DNA of 64,000 nucleotides from Thermohalobaculum sp039027855. GTDB taxonomy: Bacteria; Pseudomonadota; Alphaproteobacteria; Rhodobacterales; Rhodobacteraceae. The position numbers and the translations under genes were made by a program. The stretch lies in assembly GCA_039027855.1 (NCBI GenBank), contig JBCCJI010000016.1, positions 29,599-93,598 of the forward strand. The letters run 5' to 3'. Below, piece after piece: positions 25,415-33,606 of this stretch (position 1 is the first letter of the stretch; each line of letters starts with the position of its first letter). A model generated the notes under the pieces. It saw nothing but the letters and a program-made list of their open reading frames with translations. It made no database searches and was not told the DNA's origin.

Positions 25415-26766
25415 GCGCCGTCTCCCGGGGGACCGCCAGCCTGGAGCTCGGCACGCCGCGCTGCGAACCACGCGAGGCGCCGTGCCATTTCTCGCTCGTG
25501 CCCCCGCTCTACCGGGGCATAGAACGCGGGGCGCGCCATGGCCTCGGGAAAGTAGTCCTGCCCCGAAAACCCGTCCTCAGCGTCGTGGTCATAAGCGTAA
25601 GCCGCACCGAAACCCTGCTCTTTCATCAGCCCGGTCGGCGCATTCAGGATATGCATGGGCGGAGGGAGATGCGCCGTCTCGCGCGCGGCACGCTGCGCCG
25701 CCTTGAACGCCGCATAGACCGCGTTCGACTTCGGCGCGAGGGCCAGCGCCACGACCGCCTCGGCCAGCGCGAGCTCGCCCTCCGGGCTGCCGAGGCGCTC
25801 GTAGATGTCCCAGGCATCGAGACAGCGGCGCGCGGCCTCGGGCTCGGCCAGGCCGACATCCTCGATCGCCATTCGGGTGATGCGCCGCGCCAAGTAGCGC
25901 GGATCCTCGCCCCCCTCCAGCATCCGGGCAAACCAGTAGAGCGCCGCGTCCGGGTCAGAGCCGCGGACCGATTTATGCAATGCTGAGATCAGGTTGTAAT
26001 GCGCATCGCCCGACTTGTCGTACAGCGCCGCGCGACGGTTGAGCCGGGCCGTCAGCGTCGCCCGATCGGCCGGATCGGGGCCAAGCGTCGCCGCCTGCTC
26101 GGCCAGCGTCATGAGCGCGCGGCCGTCGCCCGCAGCCATGTCGATCAGCGCCGCGCGCGCATCGGGCGACAGCGGCAGGAGACCAAGCGCCCCCTCAGCC
26201 CGCACAAGCAGCGCGTCCAGCGCCTCAGGCGACAGGGCCACAAGCCGCAGGACCTGTGCGCGGCTCAGCAATGCGGCGTTCAGCTCGAAGGACGGGTTCT
26301 CGGTCGTGGCGCCGATCAGCACCACGCGTCCCGCCTCCATATGCGGCAGGAACGCATCCTGCTGCGCCTTGTTAAAGCGGTGGATCTCGTCGACGAACAA
26401 GAGCGTCTGTCGGCCATTGGCATAGCGCGCCGTTGCCGCATCGAACACCTTTCGCAGGTCGGCGACCCCGGTGAAGACCGCCGAGACCTGCACGAAGACC
26501 ATCTCGGCATGGTCCGCGAGCAGCCGGGCGATGGTGGTCTTGCCGCAGCCGGGCGGGCCCCAAAGGATCAGCGAGCCGAGGCTGCCCGCCGCCAGCATCG
26601 CGCCAAGCGCGCCCTCACCGCCCAGCAGGTGCTCCTGGCCCGCCACGTCCTCCAGACGCGAAGGCCGCAGACGCTCGGCAAGCGGCTGCGGCCCCGGTGT
26701 CGGCTGCGGTTCAGTTCGCGGGCCGCTGGTCTCAGCCGGGTCGAGGCGGTCGAACAGATCGCTCAT
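25411..26766 (-). CDS. rarA: Replication-associated recombination protein A (RarA/MgsA)
   Basis: A 451-residue AAA+ ATPase related to clamp-loader subunits and to Werner-interacting protein. It acts at stalled replication forks. Walker A GPPGCGKTT and Walker B LLFVDEIHRFNKAQQD are intact, as are the sensor-1 GATTENPSF and the C-terminal tetramerisation region containing YLARRITRMAIEDVGLAEP. The start at MSDLFDRL has GGGAGGGG upstream. The longer open frame to 26949 is not supported. It is first in an overlapping operon with crcB and an rRNA pseudouridine synthase, and follows rplQ on the same strand by 64 bp. Confidence 0.95.
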   Translation of the reverse strand: MSDLFDRLDPAETSGPRTEPQPTPGPQPLAERLRPSRLEDVAGQEHLLGGEGALGAMLAAGSLGSLILWGPPGCGKTTIARLLADHAEMVFVQVSAVFTGVADLRKVFDAATARYANGRQTLLFVDEIHRFNKAQQDAFLPHMEAGRVVLIGATTENPSFELNAALLSRAQVLRLVALSPEALDALLVRAEGALGLLPLSPDARAALIDMAAGDGRALMTLAEQAATLGPDPADRATLTARLNRRAALYDKSGDAHYNLISALHKSVRGSDPDAALYWFARMLEGGEDPRYLARRITRMAIEDVGLAEPEAARRCLDAWDIYERLGSPEGELALAEAVVALALAPKSNAVYAAFKAAQRAARETAHLPPPMHILNAPTGLMKEQGFGAAYAYDHDAEDGFSGQDYFPEAMARPAFYAPVERGHEREMARRLAWFAARRAELQAGGPPGDGA

Positions 26767-26830
26767 CACCGCCCCTCCCTGACACGTCGCCTTTGATCGC
26801 CCGTCGCGGCATCCGCCGCGCCACAGCCGG

Positions 26831-27259
26831 TCAGTCGTCGTAGGTGGCCAGCGCCTCTTGCGCTTCCTGGCGCGCGCGGTCGCTCTGCCCTCGGGCATCC
26901 TCATCGCGCTCGACCAGTTCGATGATCGCCATGGGCGCCATGTCACCATAGCGGAAACCCGCCTTCAGAACGCGCGCGTAACCGCCGGGCCGCTCTTTGT
27001 AACGGGGCCCGAGCACGTCGAAGAGCTTCTTCACCATATCGTGCTGCTTGATCTTCGAGGTCGCGAGTCGGCGGTTGTGCACGCTGTCAACCCTTGCAAG
27101 CGTGATCAGCTTCTCGACCACCGGGCGCAGTTCCTTGGCCTTCGGCAGGGTCGTCTTGATCTGCTCATGCTCGATCAGGGCGCAGGCCATGTTGGCGAAC
27201 ATGGCCTTGCGGTGCTCGGCGGTGCGGTTCAGCTTCCGCGGGCCATTGCGATGGCGCAT
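26831..27259 (-). CDS. rplQ: 50S ribosomal protein L17
   Basis: A 142-residue L17, which sits near the polypeptide exit tunnel. The N-terminal MRHRNGPRKLNRTAEHRKAM is nearly invariant in the family, and the core includes EHEQIKTTLPKAKELRP. The acidic/Gln-rich tail after about residue 115 is a common alphaproteobacterial extension. It is the last gene of the alpha operon, 149 bp after rpoA. The intervening spacer carries a REP-like element. Confidence 0.97.
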   Translation of the reverse strand: MRHRNGPRKLNRTAEHRKAMFANMACALIEHEQIKTTLPKAKELRPVVEKLITLARVDSVHNRRLATSKIKQHDMVKKLFDVLGPRYKERPGGYARVLKAGFRYGDMAPMAIIELVERDEDARGQSDRARQEAQEALATYDD

Positions 27260-27351
27260 CTCTCATCTCCGTCCACGGGTTTTATACTTTGTGGCGGCCT
27301 TGGTCCGGGTCTTTCCCGGGGCCTCTTTGGGGCGTTCGCCCAGGGTCCGAA

Positions 27352-27406
27352 GGTGGGGAGGATCCCCACCCTACGGGGTCGCGGTAGGGTGGGGTTCGAC
27401 CCCACC
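27352..27406. repeat. REP-like palindromic element, copy 1 (after rpoA)
   Basis: A 55-bp element with two small hairpins, GGTGGGGA-GGA-TCCCCACC at 27352-27370 and GGTGGGGT-TCG-ACCCCACC at 27388-27406, which can also pair with each other through CCCTAC and GTAGGG. It begins two bases after the rpoA stop codon. It matches the copy at 40551-40610 in sequence and structure. Confidence 0.88.
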
Positions 27407-27408
27407 TC

Positions 27409-28425
27409 TTAAAAATGGTCCTCGAACTTCTTGGCGAGGTCTTCGATGTTCTCCGGCGGCCACTGAGGCACGTCCATGCCGAGATGCAGACCCATGGTGG
27501 TCAGCACCTCCTTGATCTCATTCAGCGACTTCCGGCCGAAGTTCGGGGTGCGCAGCATCTCCGCCTCGGTCTTCTGGATGAGGTCGCCGATATAGACAAT
27601 ATTGTCGTTCTTCAGGCAGTTGGCCGAGCGCACCGAAAGCTCGAGCTCATCGACCTTCTTCAGCAGCAGTGGGTTGAACTCCAGCTCCTCGTCGCTGTCG
27701 TAGCGGCCCGCTTCCTTCGGCTCTTCGAAATTGATGAAGGTCTGCAACTGGTCCTGCAGGATCCGCGCGGCATAGGCCAGGCTGTCCTCCGGGCTCAGCG
27801 TGCCATCCGTCTCCACCGTGATCGAGAGCTTGTCATAGTCGAGCACCTGACCCTCGCGCGTCGGCTCCACCTTGTAGGAGGCGCGGCGCACGGGGCTGTA
27901 GATCGCATCGACCGGGATCAGCCCAATCGGCGCATCCTCGGCCCGGTTACGATCCGCGGCGACATAGCCTTTGCCTGTGTCGACTGTGATCTCCATATGC
28001 ACCGAGGCACCGTCGTCGAGATGGCAGATCACGTGATCATGGTTCACAATCTCGACGCCGCCGATCGGCGTGATATCGGCCGCGGTCACGACGCCTGGTC
28101 CGGTCGCCGACAGCTGCAGGCGCTTCGGCCCTTCGCTGTCCATCCGAACGGCCAGACCCTTGAGGTTCAGCACGATGTCGGTGACGTCCTCTCGCACGCC
28201 GGTGACCGACGAAAACTCGTGCAAAACACCGTCGATCTGCACCGCGGTAACGGCGGCCCCCTGCAGCGAGGACAGAAGCACGCGCCGCAGCGCATTGCCG
28301 AGCGTCAAGCCGAAGCCCCGTTCCAGCGGCTCGGCCACAGCGGTTGCCTTGACACTCTGATCACCATCGCCGGTGATGCGCAGTGCCGTCGGCTTGATGA
28401 GATCCTGCCAGTTCCTGTGGATCAT
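27409..28425 (-). CDS. rpoA: DNA-directed RNA polymerase alpha subunit
   Basis: A 338-residue alpha subunit, the assembly platform of RNA polymerase and a contact for activators and UP elements. The N-terminal domain starts at MIHRNWQDLIKPTALRI and includes ERGFGLTLGNALRRVLLSSL. The C-terminal domain shows the helix-hairpin-helix region VRSANCLKNDNIVYIGDLIQ, then EMLRTPNFGRKSLNEIKEVL. The start was chosen because GGAGG lies six bases upstream. An in-frame ATG four codons earlier overlaps that box. Gene order rpsM-rpsK-rpoA-rplQ is that of the alpha operon. Confidence 0.98.
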   Translation of the reverse strand: MIHRNWQDLIKPTALRITGDGDQSVKATAVAEPLERGFGLTLGNALRRVLLSSLQGAAVTAVQIDGVLHEFSSVTGVREDVTDIVLNLKGLAVRMDSEGPKRLQLSATGPGVVTAADITPIGGVEIVNHDHVICHLDDGASVHMEITVDTGKGYVAADRNRAEDAPIGLIPVDAIYSPVRRASYKVEPTREGQVLDYDKLSITVETDGTLSPEDSLAYAARILQDQLQTFINFEEPKEAGRYDSDEELEFNPLLLKKVDELELSVRSANCLKNDNIVYIGDLIQKTEAEMLRTPNFGRKSLNEIKEVLTTMGLHLGMDVPQWPPENIEDLAKKFEDHF

Positions 28426-28548
28426 GACGTCCTCCATGCCCGCGACGCGCCGATCCGGGACGCGCCGCCCCCGAGGAAACGAACAGACCCGCTCATGGCA
28501 GAGCGGGCCCGTCCGAACACCAAAACCGTGGCCCAGCGGCCTGCCACG

Positions 28549-28941
28549 TCAGACGCGGCGGCGCTTGGGCGGACGGCAACCGTTATGGGCGATCGGCGTG
28601 ACGTCGCGGATCGCGGTGATCGTGAAGCCCGCCGCCTGCAGCGCGCGGAGCGCGCTTTCGCGGCCTGAACCGGGACCCTGCACCTGCACCTCGAGTGTAC
28701 GCATGCCATGGTCCTGCGCCTTGCGGCCCGCATCCTCGGCGGCGACCTGAGCCGCATAGGGCGTCGATTTGCGCGAGCCTTTGAACCCCATCATCCCTGC
28801 CGACGACCAGGAAATCATGTTGCCCTGCGCATCGGTGATCGAAATCATCGTGTTGTTGAACGACGAATTCACATGGGCGACGCCCGAGGTGATGTTCTTC
28901 GATTGCTTGCGCCGCGGCGCGGAACGCTTTTCGCGAGCCAT
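28549..28941 (-). CDS. rpsK: 30S ribosomal protein S11
   Basis: A 130-residue platform protein of the small subunit that helps hold the Shine-Dalgarno helix. Conserved segments are VAHVNSSFNNTMISITDAQG, and the C-terminal DVTPIAHNGCRPPKRRRV. The start at MAREKRSAPRRK matches the alphaproteobacterial form and has GAGAGGGG upstream. It lies 10 bp after rpsM in the alpha operon. Confidence 0.97.
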   Translation of the reverse strand: MAREKRSAPRRKQSKNITSGVAHVNSSFNNTMISITDAQGNMISWSSAGMMGFKGSRKSTPYAAQVAAEDAGRKAQDHGMRTLEVQVQGPGSGRESALRALQAAGFTITAIRDVTPIAHNGCRPPKRRRV

Positions 28942-28951
28942 GCCCCTCTCC

Positions 28952-29320
28952 TTACTTCTTCTTGCCGGCGATCGGCTTCGCGGGACCCTTGCGGGTGCGG
29001 GCATTGGTATGCGTGCGCTGGCCGCGAACTGGAAGACCGCGACGGTGGCGCAGACCGCGGTAGCAACCCAGGTCCATCAGCCGCTTGATGTTCACCGCCA
29101 CCTCGCGGCGCAGATCGCCCTCGACCTGCACGTTCTGGTCGATATGCTCCCGGATCGCCATAACCTCGGTATCGCTGAGCTCGTTCACCCGGCGATCCGT
29201 CGACACATTCGTCGCGTCGCAGATCTGGCGCGCCGTGGTCGCGCCGATGCCGTGGATATATGTCAGCGCGATATGGATGCGCTTGTTCGTGGGGATGTTG
29301 ATGCCAGCGATGCGGGCCAA
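28952..29320 (-). CDS. rpsM: 30S ribosomal protein S13
   Basis: A 122-residue head protein of the small subunit that contacts the P-site tRNA and bridges to the 50S. It starts MARIAGINIPTNKRIHIALT, has the H2TH region with HGIGATTARQIC, and ends in the basic tail with RGQRTHTNARTRKGPAKP. It is the first gene of the alpha operon and has its own promoter about 140 nt upstream. Confidence 0.97.
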   Translation of the reverse strand: MARIAGINIPTNKRIHIALTYIHGIGATTARQICDATNVSTDRRVNELSDTEVMAIREHIDQNVQVEGDLRREVAVNIKRLMDLGCYRGLRHRRGLPVRGQRTHTNARTRKGPAKPIAGKKK

Positions 29321-29465
29321 GGCTCGTGCTCCGTGTTCTCTCTGGTGCCCCGGCAGCCGGGGTCATAGCGCGTCAAACCAGCCCCGTCGGGGCAAACCGG
29401 TCTGCATGACCCGGCAACCATCATTCGGATGCCTCGGCGGTAACAAACCCGTCCCGAGGCGCGCG

Positions 29466-29505
29466 AATATACGCAGGGGCGGTCTGCGGTCAACCCGTCT
29501 GTCAA
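29466..29505 (-). promoter_or_regulatory. Sigma70-type promoter of the rpsM (alpha) operon
   Basis: On the minus strand a TTGACC (29488-29493) and a TATATT (29466-29471) are separated by 16 bp. A second -35-like TTGACA lies just upstream at 29500-29505. The predicted transcript has a leader of about 140 nt before rpsM, a plausible place for S4 feedback control (inference). It lies between adk and rpsM. Confidence 0.7.
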
Positions 29506-29569
29506 GTCTTTTTCCACCGCGGCGGACAATGCCCCGGATGCGGCATCACCAAGTGGCGAGGATCGCTGT

Positions 29570-30151
29570 CTATCCCGCCTTTTCGGCGTCCAGCACATCG
29601 GTCATCTGACGGGTCACCGCGTCGATCTCAACCGTACCGTCGATGCTGACCAGCTTGCCCGATGCGCGGTAGTAGGTAATCAGGGGTGCCGTCTCGGCGT
29701 GGTAGACGAACAGGCGCTTTTTCAGCGTCTCCTCATTGTCGTCAGCACGTGTCCCACCGGTCTCGGCCGCACGGGTCTTGATGCGGTCCACCAGATACGC
29801 GTCCGGCACCCGCATCTCGATCACCGCGTCGATCTGCATGCCCTTGTCCAAGAGAAGCGTATCCAGCGCCTCGGCCTGCGCGGTGGTCCTTGGAAAGCCG
29901 TCGAAGATCACCCCACCCGCCACGTCTGGCTGATCGAGGCGCGCGGAGACGCAGCCGGTCACGATCTCGTCCGAGACGAGCTGCCCCGCCTCCATCACCG
30001 CCTTAGCCTTCCGCCCGATATCGCTGCCTTCCGATACGGCTGCGCGCAGCATGTCGCCGGTGGAGAGCTGCACCATGCCGTGGCTCCGCACCAGGCGTTG
30101 GGCCTGCGTACCCTTGCCCGCACCCGGCGGGCCAAGAAGGATGATGTTCAC
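29570..30151 (-). CDS. adk: Adenylate kinase
   Basis: A 193-residue nucleoside monophosphate kinase, interconverting ATP, AMP and ADP in the cytosol. The P-loop GPPGAGKGTQAQ is at residues 7-18, with DGFPRT in the core. The LID is the short form (AAETGGTRADDNEET) with no zinc-binding cysteines, hence the length below the 214-residue E. coli enzyme. As usual in alphaproteobacteria it sits between secY and rpsM. Confidence 0.97.
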   Translation of the reverse strand: MNIILLGPPGAGKGTQAQRLVRSHGMVQLSTGDMLRAAVSEGSDIGRKAKAVMEAGQLVSDEIVTGCVSARLDQPDVAGGVIFDGFPRTTAQAEALDTLLLDKGMQIDAVIEMRVPDAYLVDRIKTRAAETGGTRADDNEETLKKRLFVYHAETAPLITYYRASGKLVSIDGTVEIDAVTRQMTDVLDAEKAG

Positions 30152-30215
30152 GGCGTCTCTCCCTTGTCCCGACCGTTCTCCGGCGCGGCTCTACGGGCCG
30201 CGTTACCGGGCCGTC

Positions 30216-31571
30216 TTATGTCGGTCGGCGCCGGCCGCGACCACCGATCTTCGATTTTTCGATCAGGCCCTGATACTGATGGGCCAGCATATGGCTTTGC
30301 ACCTGGGTGATCGTGTCCATGGTCACCGACACCACGATGAGGAGCGAGGTGCCGCCGAAGTAGAATGGCACGGCTAGTTCGGCAATCAGCAGTTCGGGCA
30401 ACAGGCAGACGATCACCAGGTAGATCGCACCGATCACACTCAGGCGCGTCAGCACATAGTCCAGATACTCCGCCGTGCGCTTGCCCGGCCGGTAGCCCGG
30501 GATGTGGCCGCCATGCTTCTTGAGGTTTTCGGCCACGTCGTCCGGATTGAAGACCACAGCCGTGTAGAAGAACACGAAGAAGACGATCAGCACCGCAAAC
30601 AGCACAAGGAACAGCGGCTGGCCATGGCCCAACAGCGACGCCATCTGACCGAGAAAGCCGAGATCCTCTCCCTGCTGGACACCCTGCGCGCCAAAGCTCG
30701 CAATCGTCGTTGGCAGCAACAGCAGCGACGAGGCGAAGATCGGCGGGATCACACCGGCCGTGTTGATCTTGAGCGGCAGGTGCGAGGACTGCGCCTCACG
30801 CATACGCTGACCCTGCTGCTGACGCGGGTATTGGATCAGGATGCGGCGCTGAGCACGCTCGATGAAGACGACACCGTAGATCACACCGACGACCAGCAGC
30901 AGAATACCGATCACGGCGATGGCGCTCAGCTGCCCTGTCCGTCCGAGTTCGAAGAACTGAACCAGCGCGCCGGGCAGTTCGGCCACGATGCCGACAAAGA
31001 TGATCAGAGAGATGCCGTTGCCGATCCCGCGCGCGGTGATCTGCTCGCCGAGCCACATCAACAGCATGGTGCCGCCGACCAGCGTGATCACGGCTGATGC
31101 GCGGAAAAACCAGCCCGGGTCGATAGCCAGGCCCTGCCCTTCAAGGCCGACCGAAATTCCGTAGGCCTGCACGGTCGCCAGCGCCACCGTGCCGTACCGG
31201 GTATACTGGTTGATCTTCTTGCGGCCCGACTCGCCCTCTTTCTTCAGCTTCTCGAGCTCGGGCACCATCGAGGTCATCAACTGCATGATGATCGATGCCG
31301 AGATGTAGGGCATGATGCCGAGGGCGAAGATCGCCATGCGACCCACGGCGCCGCCGGCAAACATGTTGAAGACGCCGATGATCCCGCCCTGCGTCTGCTC
31401 CATGAAGGCGGCGAGCTGCACCGTGTCGATGCCCGGCATCGGGATGAAGGTGCCAACGCGGTAGACGATCAGGAGGGTGATCGCGAAAAGGATCCGCTGC
31501 TGCAGCTCTGTCGCCTTCGAAAAGGCGCTCCAGCTCATGTTCTGAGCCATTTGTTCGGCGGCTGAAGCCAT
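30216..31571 (-). CDS. secY: Protein translocase subunit SecY
   Basis: A 451-residue inner-membrane channel subunit of the Sec translocon. Ten hydrophobic helices can be traced. Conserved elements include FALGIMPYISASIIMQLM in helix 2, the cytoplasmic RRILIQYPRQQQGQRM loop, and a GKRTAEYLDYVLTRLS segment. SecE, its partner, is encoded at 60.7 kb in the same block. It lies 64 bp before adk, and a 251-bp spacer separates it from rplO. Confidence 0.97.
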   Translation of the reverse strand: MASAAEQMAQNMSWSAFSKATELQQRILFAITLLIVYRVGTFIPMPGIDTVQLAAFMEQTQGGIIGVFNMFAGGAVGRMAIFALGIMPYISASIIMQLMTSMVPELEKLKKEGESGRKKINQYTRYGTVALATVQAYGISVGLEGQGLAIDPGWFFRASAVITLVGGTMLLMWLGEQITARGIGNGISLIIFVGIVAELPGALVQFFELGRTGQLSAIAVIGILLLVVGVIYGVVFIERAQRRILIQYPRQQQGQRMREAQSSHLPLKINTAGVIPPIFASSLLLLPTTIASFGAQGVQQGEDLGFLGQMASLLGHGQPLFLVLFAVLIVFFVFFYTAVVFNPDDVAENLKKHGGHIPGYRPGKRTAEYLDYVLTRLSVIGAIYLVIVCLLPELLIAELAVPFYFGGTSLLIVVSVTMDTITQVQSHMLAHQYQGLIEKSKIGGRGRRRPT

Positions 31572-31822
31572 GCGGACCTCTCTCGCGTTAAGTGGCGCGG
31601 CCTAGACCGTTCCACCAACAGGCACCTTTACCGGGTGACGGCAGGGTTGCAAACCGTCCCACCGACAACCCGTCTCACCGGCCTACATAGGCACAATCAA
31701 GCTGAGTGGCAGGGGTAGCACACTCAGGCATCTTCCAGTGCATCCGAAATGACGCCCAAGACAGCCTACCCGGATGCCGCCCTCACGGTGGACTTGATCT
31801 CGTCTAAGGCCGCGACCTCATC

Positions 31823-32332
31823 TCACGCTTCGGCTGCATCGCTCTTCTTGGGTGCGGCGGTTGTCAGTGTCCCGCCCGCCGCCTGTACCGCCTCAACCGC
31901 GGAGGCAGAGGCACCGGTCACCTCGAGCGTCATCTTGGGCAGCGCCTTGGCGTTACCACCGTCATCGGCCAGCACGCGCCCAAGCACGCGAACGCCGTCC
32001 AGTTTGCGCCGGATCAGGCCGCTCGTCACCAACACGTCTTCCGTGATCGGTTGCGCCGCGTCGATCTTGCCGGCCTCGATGAATACCTGGATGTTGCCGA
32101 GGTTCGTCACCGCAAACTTCGCACGGTTCGGCTTGTTAAAGCCGCGCTTCGGCAAGCGGCGGTGGAGCGGCATCTGGCCACCCTCAAAGCCCTTGATAGC
32201 CACGCCCGAGCGGGATTTCTGGCCCTTGATACCCCGGCCGCCGGTTTTGCCGAGACCCGAGCCAGGACCACGGCCCACCCGCTTTTTCGGTTTTGTCGCG
32301 CCTGGGTTATCGCGCAGGTCGTTCAGTTTCAT
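31823..32332 (-). CDS. rplO: 50S ribosomal protein L15
   Basis: A 169-residue L15. The N-terminal MKLNDLRDNPGATKPKKR, with the Gly-rich GRGPGSGLGKTGGRGIKGQK, binds 23S rRNA, and the C-terminal globular part ends in an Ala/Lys-rich tail. The start was set at the conserved MKLNDL with a GAAG-type box upstream. The longer open frame to 32458 is not used. It is the last ribosomal gene of the spc section before secY, but it is separated from rpmD by an unusual methyltransferase gene. Confidence 0.96.
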   Translation of the reverse strand: MKLNDLRDNPGATKPKKRVGRGPGSGLGKTGGRGIKGQKSRSGVAIKGFEGGQMPLHRRLPKRGFNKPNRAKFAVTNLGNIQVFIEAGKIDAAQPITEDVLVTSGLIRRKLDGVRVLGRVLADDGGNAKALPKMTLEVTGASASAVEAVQAAGGTLTTAAPKKSDAAEA

Positions 32333-32464
32333 CTCGCTTCTCCTATAACCGGATGCAACAGGCGAAGCGACACCTGCAGACCACGGCTTTTCTTGCTCTT
32401 CTTCAGTCGGAACAGCGTTCCGAAGCGGCTGCATATGCCGAGCCCCAGAGCACCGCAAGACCCC

Positions 32465-33325
32465 TCACATCGAGCGCAGCGTGGGGTGCACCGTGCCCGG
32501 GATCGTGAACGGAAGATCCACGCGCTCACGCTTGCGGAGCAGATGCGTCTGGTTCTCTTTGAGTTGCGGCAGCATCTTGTAGAACAGCCGCCCAGCGCGT
32601 TTGCGGAGCGCGCTGTTATCGTCAGTCTCGCCATAGGAGAAGTAGTATTTCCCCACACTTTCAAAACCGAGCGGGCCCGTCAGCTCGAGAACGTCCTGCA
32701 TCGTGTATTCGCGCCAGTGACCATAGACCACTTCATTGCTGCCAGGCCTCAACTGGGCATAGAACGACGCCGCATCGATCCCGAGCGCCCGGCCCCGCAA
32801 GACGCCAAGCCGATTGCGGATCTGTGCCTGGTTCGGCAGCGAAAGATAGAAAAGCCCGCCCAGCGAGAGCACCCGATTGATGTCTTTCAGGAGCGGCAGC
32901 GGATTGAAGTTGAGGTGTTCGAGGACCTCACACATGATGACGCAGTCAAACGCCTCATCAGCGCCGTTGAGCTGGAAATCCTGCAGCCGCATCTTGTCGA
33001 TCGCGATTTCTTCACGCCCAAAACGCTCGATCTGCTCGGGAATCTCCATGAACTCCGGCGCGTCGGAGGCAACCACGTCATAGCCGAGACGCTTGAGCGC
33101 GATCGACACGACACCGAAGAACGCGCCGATCTCGAAAACGCGCCGATCACGCCGGCCTTCGAAATAGCGATCCACGTCCTGCACCGTGCGCAGGTACTCG
33201 TGACGGTGGCGGCGCAGGTAGGTCGAATCTTCGGTCTGCGTGGAGTTATCCGGACGGAGATCGAAGCCACCGATCTCGTCGATGACTTTATCGACAACCT
33301 CGACATACTCCGCCTCAAACTTCAT
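32465..33325 (-). CDS. Class I SAM-dependent methyltransferase inserted in the spc operon
   Basis: A 286-residue protein with a Rossmann-type SAM-binding core: motif I as VFEIGAFFGVVSIALKRLGY (about residues 63-82), the acidic DAPEF end of strand 2, FDCVIMCEVLEHL and the following GGLFYLSLPNQ. This fits Methyltransf_11/23-like enzymes, often acting on small molecules, quinone or glycan precursors. No residue set shows the substrate. It lies between rpmD and rplO, which are normally adjacent, with 89- and 132-bp flanks. By eye it is less GC-rich than the ribosomal genes around it, suggesting acquisition. A 24-bp palindrome separates it from rpmD. A ribosomal-protein target is possible but unproven. 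Confidence 0.85.
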   Translation of the reverse strand: MKFEAEYVEVVDKVIDEIGGFDLRPDNSTQTEDSTYLRRHRHEYLRTVQDVDRYFEGRRDRRVFEIGAFFGVVSIALKRLGYDVVASDAPEFMEIPEQIERFGREEIAIDKMRLQDFQLNGADEAFDCVIMCEVLEHLNFNPLPLLKDINRVLSLGGLFYLSLPNQAQIRNRLGVLRGRALGIDAASFYAQLRPGSNEVVYGHWREYTMQDVLELTGPLGFESVGKYYFSYGETDDNSALRKRAGRLFYKMLPQLKENQTHLLRKRERVDLPFTIPGTVHPTLRSM

Positions 33326-33383
33326 GGTCCGCCCCGCCCGCTTTCAGACCATAACGCCAGAGCGGCCCTGCCGGGTCGCGGCA

Positions 33384-33407
33384 CGTGGTGGCGCTAGCGC
33401 CACCACG
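33384..33407. repeat. 24-bp perfect palindrome after rpmD
   Basis: The half-site CGTGGTGGCGCT (33384-33395) is followed directly by its exact inverse (33396-33407). On the minus strand it starts seven bases after the rpmD stop codon and has no T-run behind it, so it may reduce but not end transcription into the methyltransferase gene. Confidence 0.85.
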
Positions 33408-33414
33408 CGGTTCG

Positions 33415-33603
33415 TCAGCCCCGCTCCTCGACGATTTCGACGAGATGGGGGATCGAGTTCACCATGCCACGGACCGAGGGCGTGTCCTCCAGTTCGCGGG
33501 TCTTGTGCATCTTGTTCAGCCCCAGCCCCACCAGCGTCGCGCGCTGCTTGGCCGGGCGGCGGATCGGGCTGCCAATCTGCTTCACGACGATCGTCTTGGC
33601 CAT
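33415..33603 (-). CDS. rpmD: 50S ribosomal protein L30
   Basis: A 62-residue L30 with the conserved VVKQIGSPIRRPAKQRATL core and LGLNKMHKTRELEDTPSVRG, ending VEIVEERG. Length is normal for the bacterial form. Its start follows the rpsE stop by 3 bp. A perfect palindrome lies just after its stop. Confidence 0.96.
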   Translation of the reverse strand: MAKTIVVKQIGSPIRRPAKQRATLVGLGLNKMHKTRELEDTPSVRGMVNSIPHLVEIVEERG

Positions 33604-33606
33604 GAC

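Noticed and set aside
25415..25480. crcB fluoride riboswitch
   Set aside because: crcB overlaps rarA directly, leaving no leader in which the riboswitch could lie.
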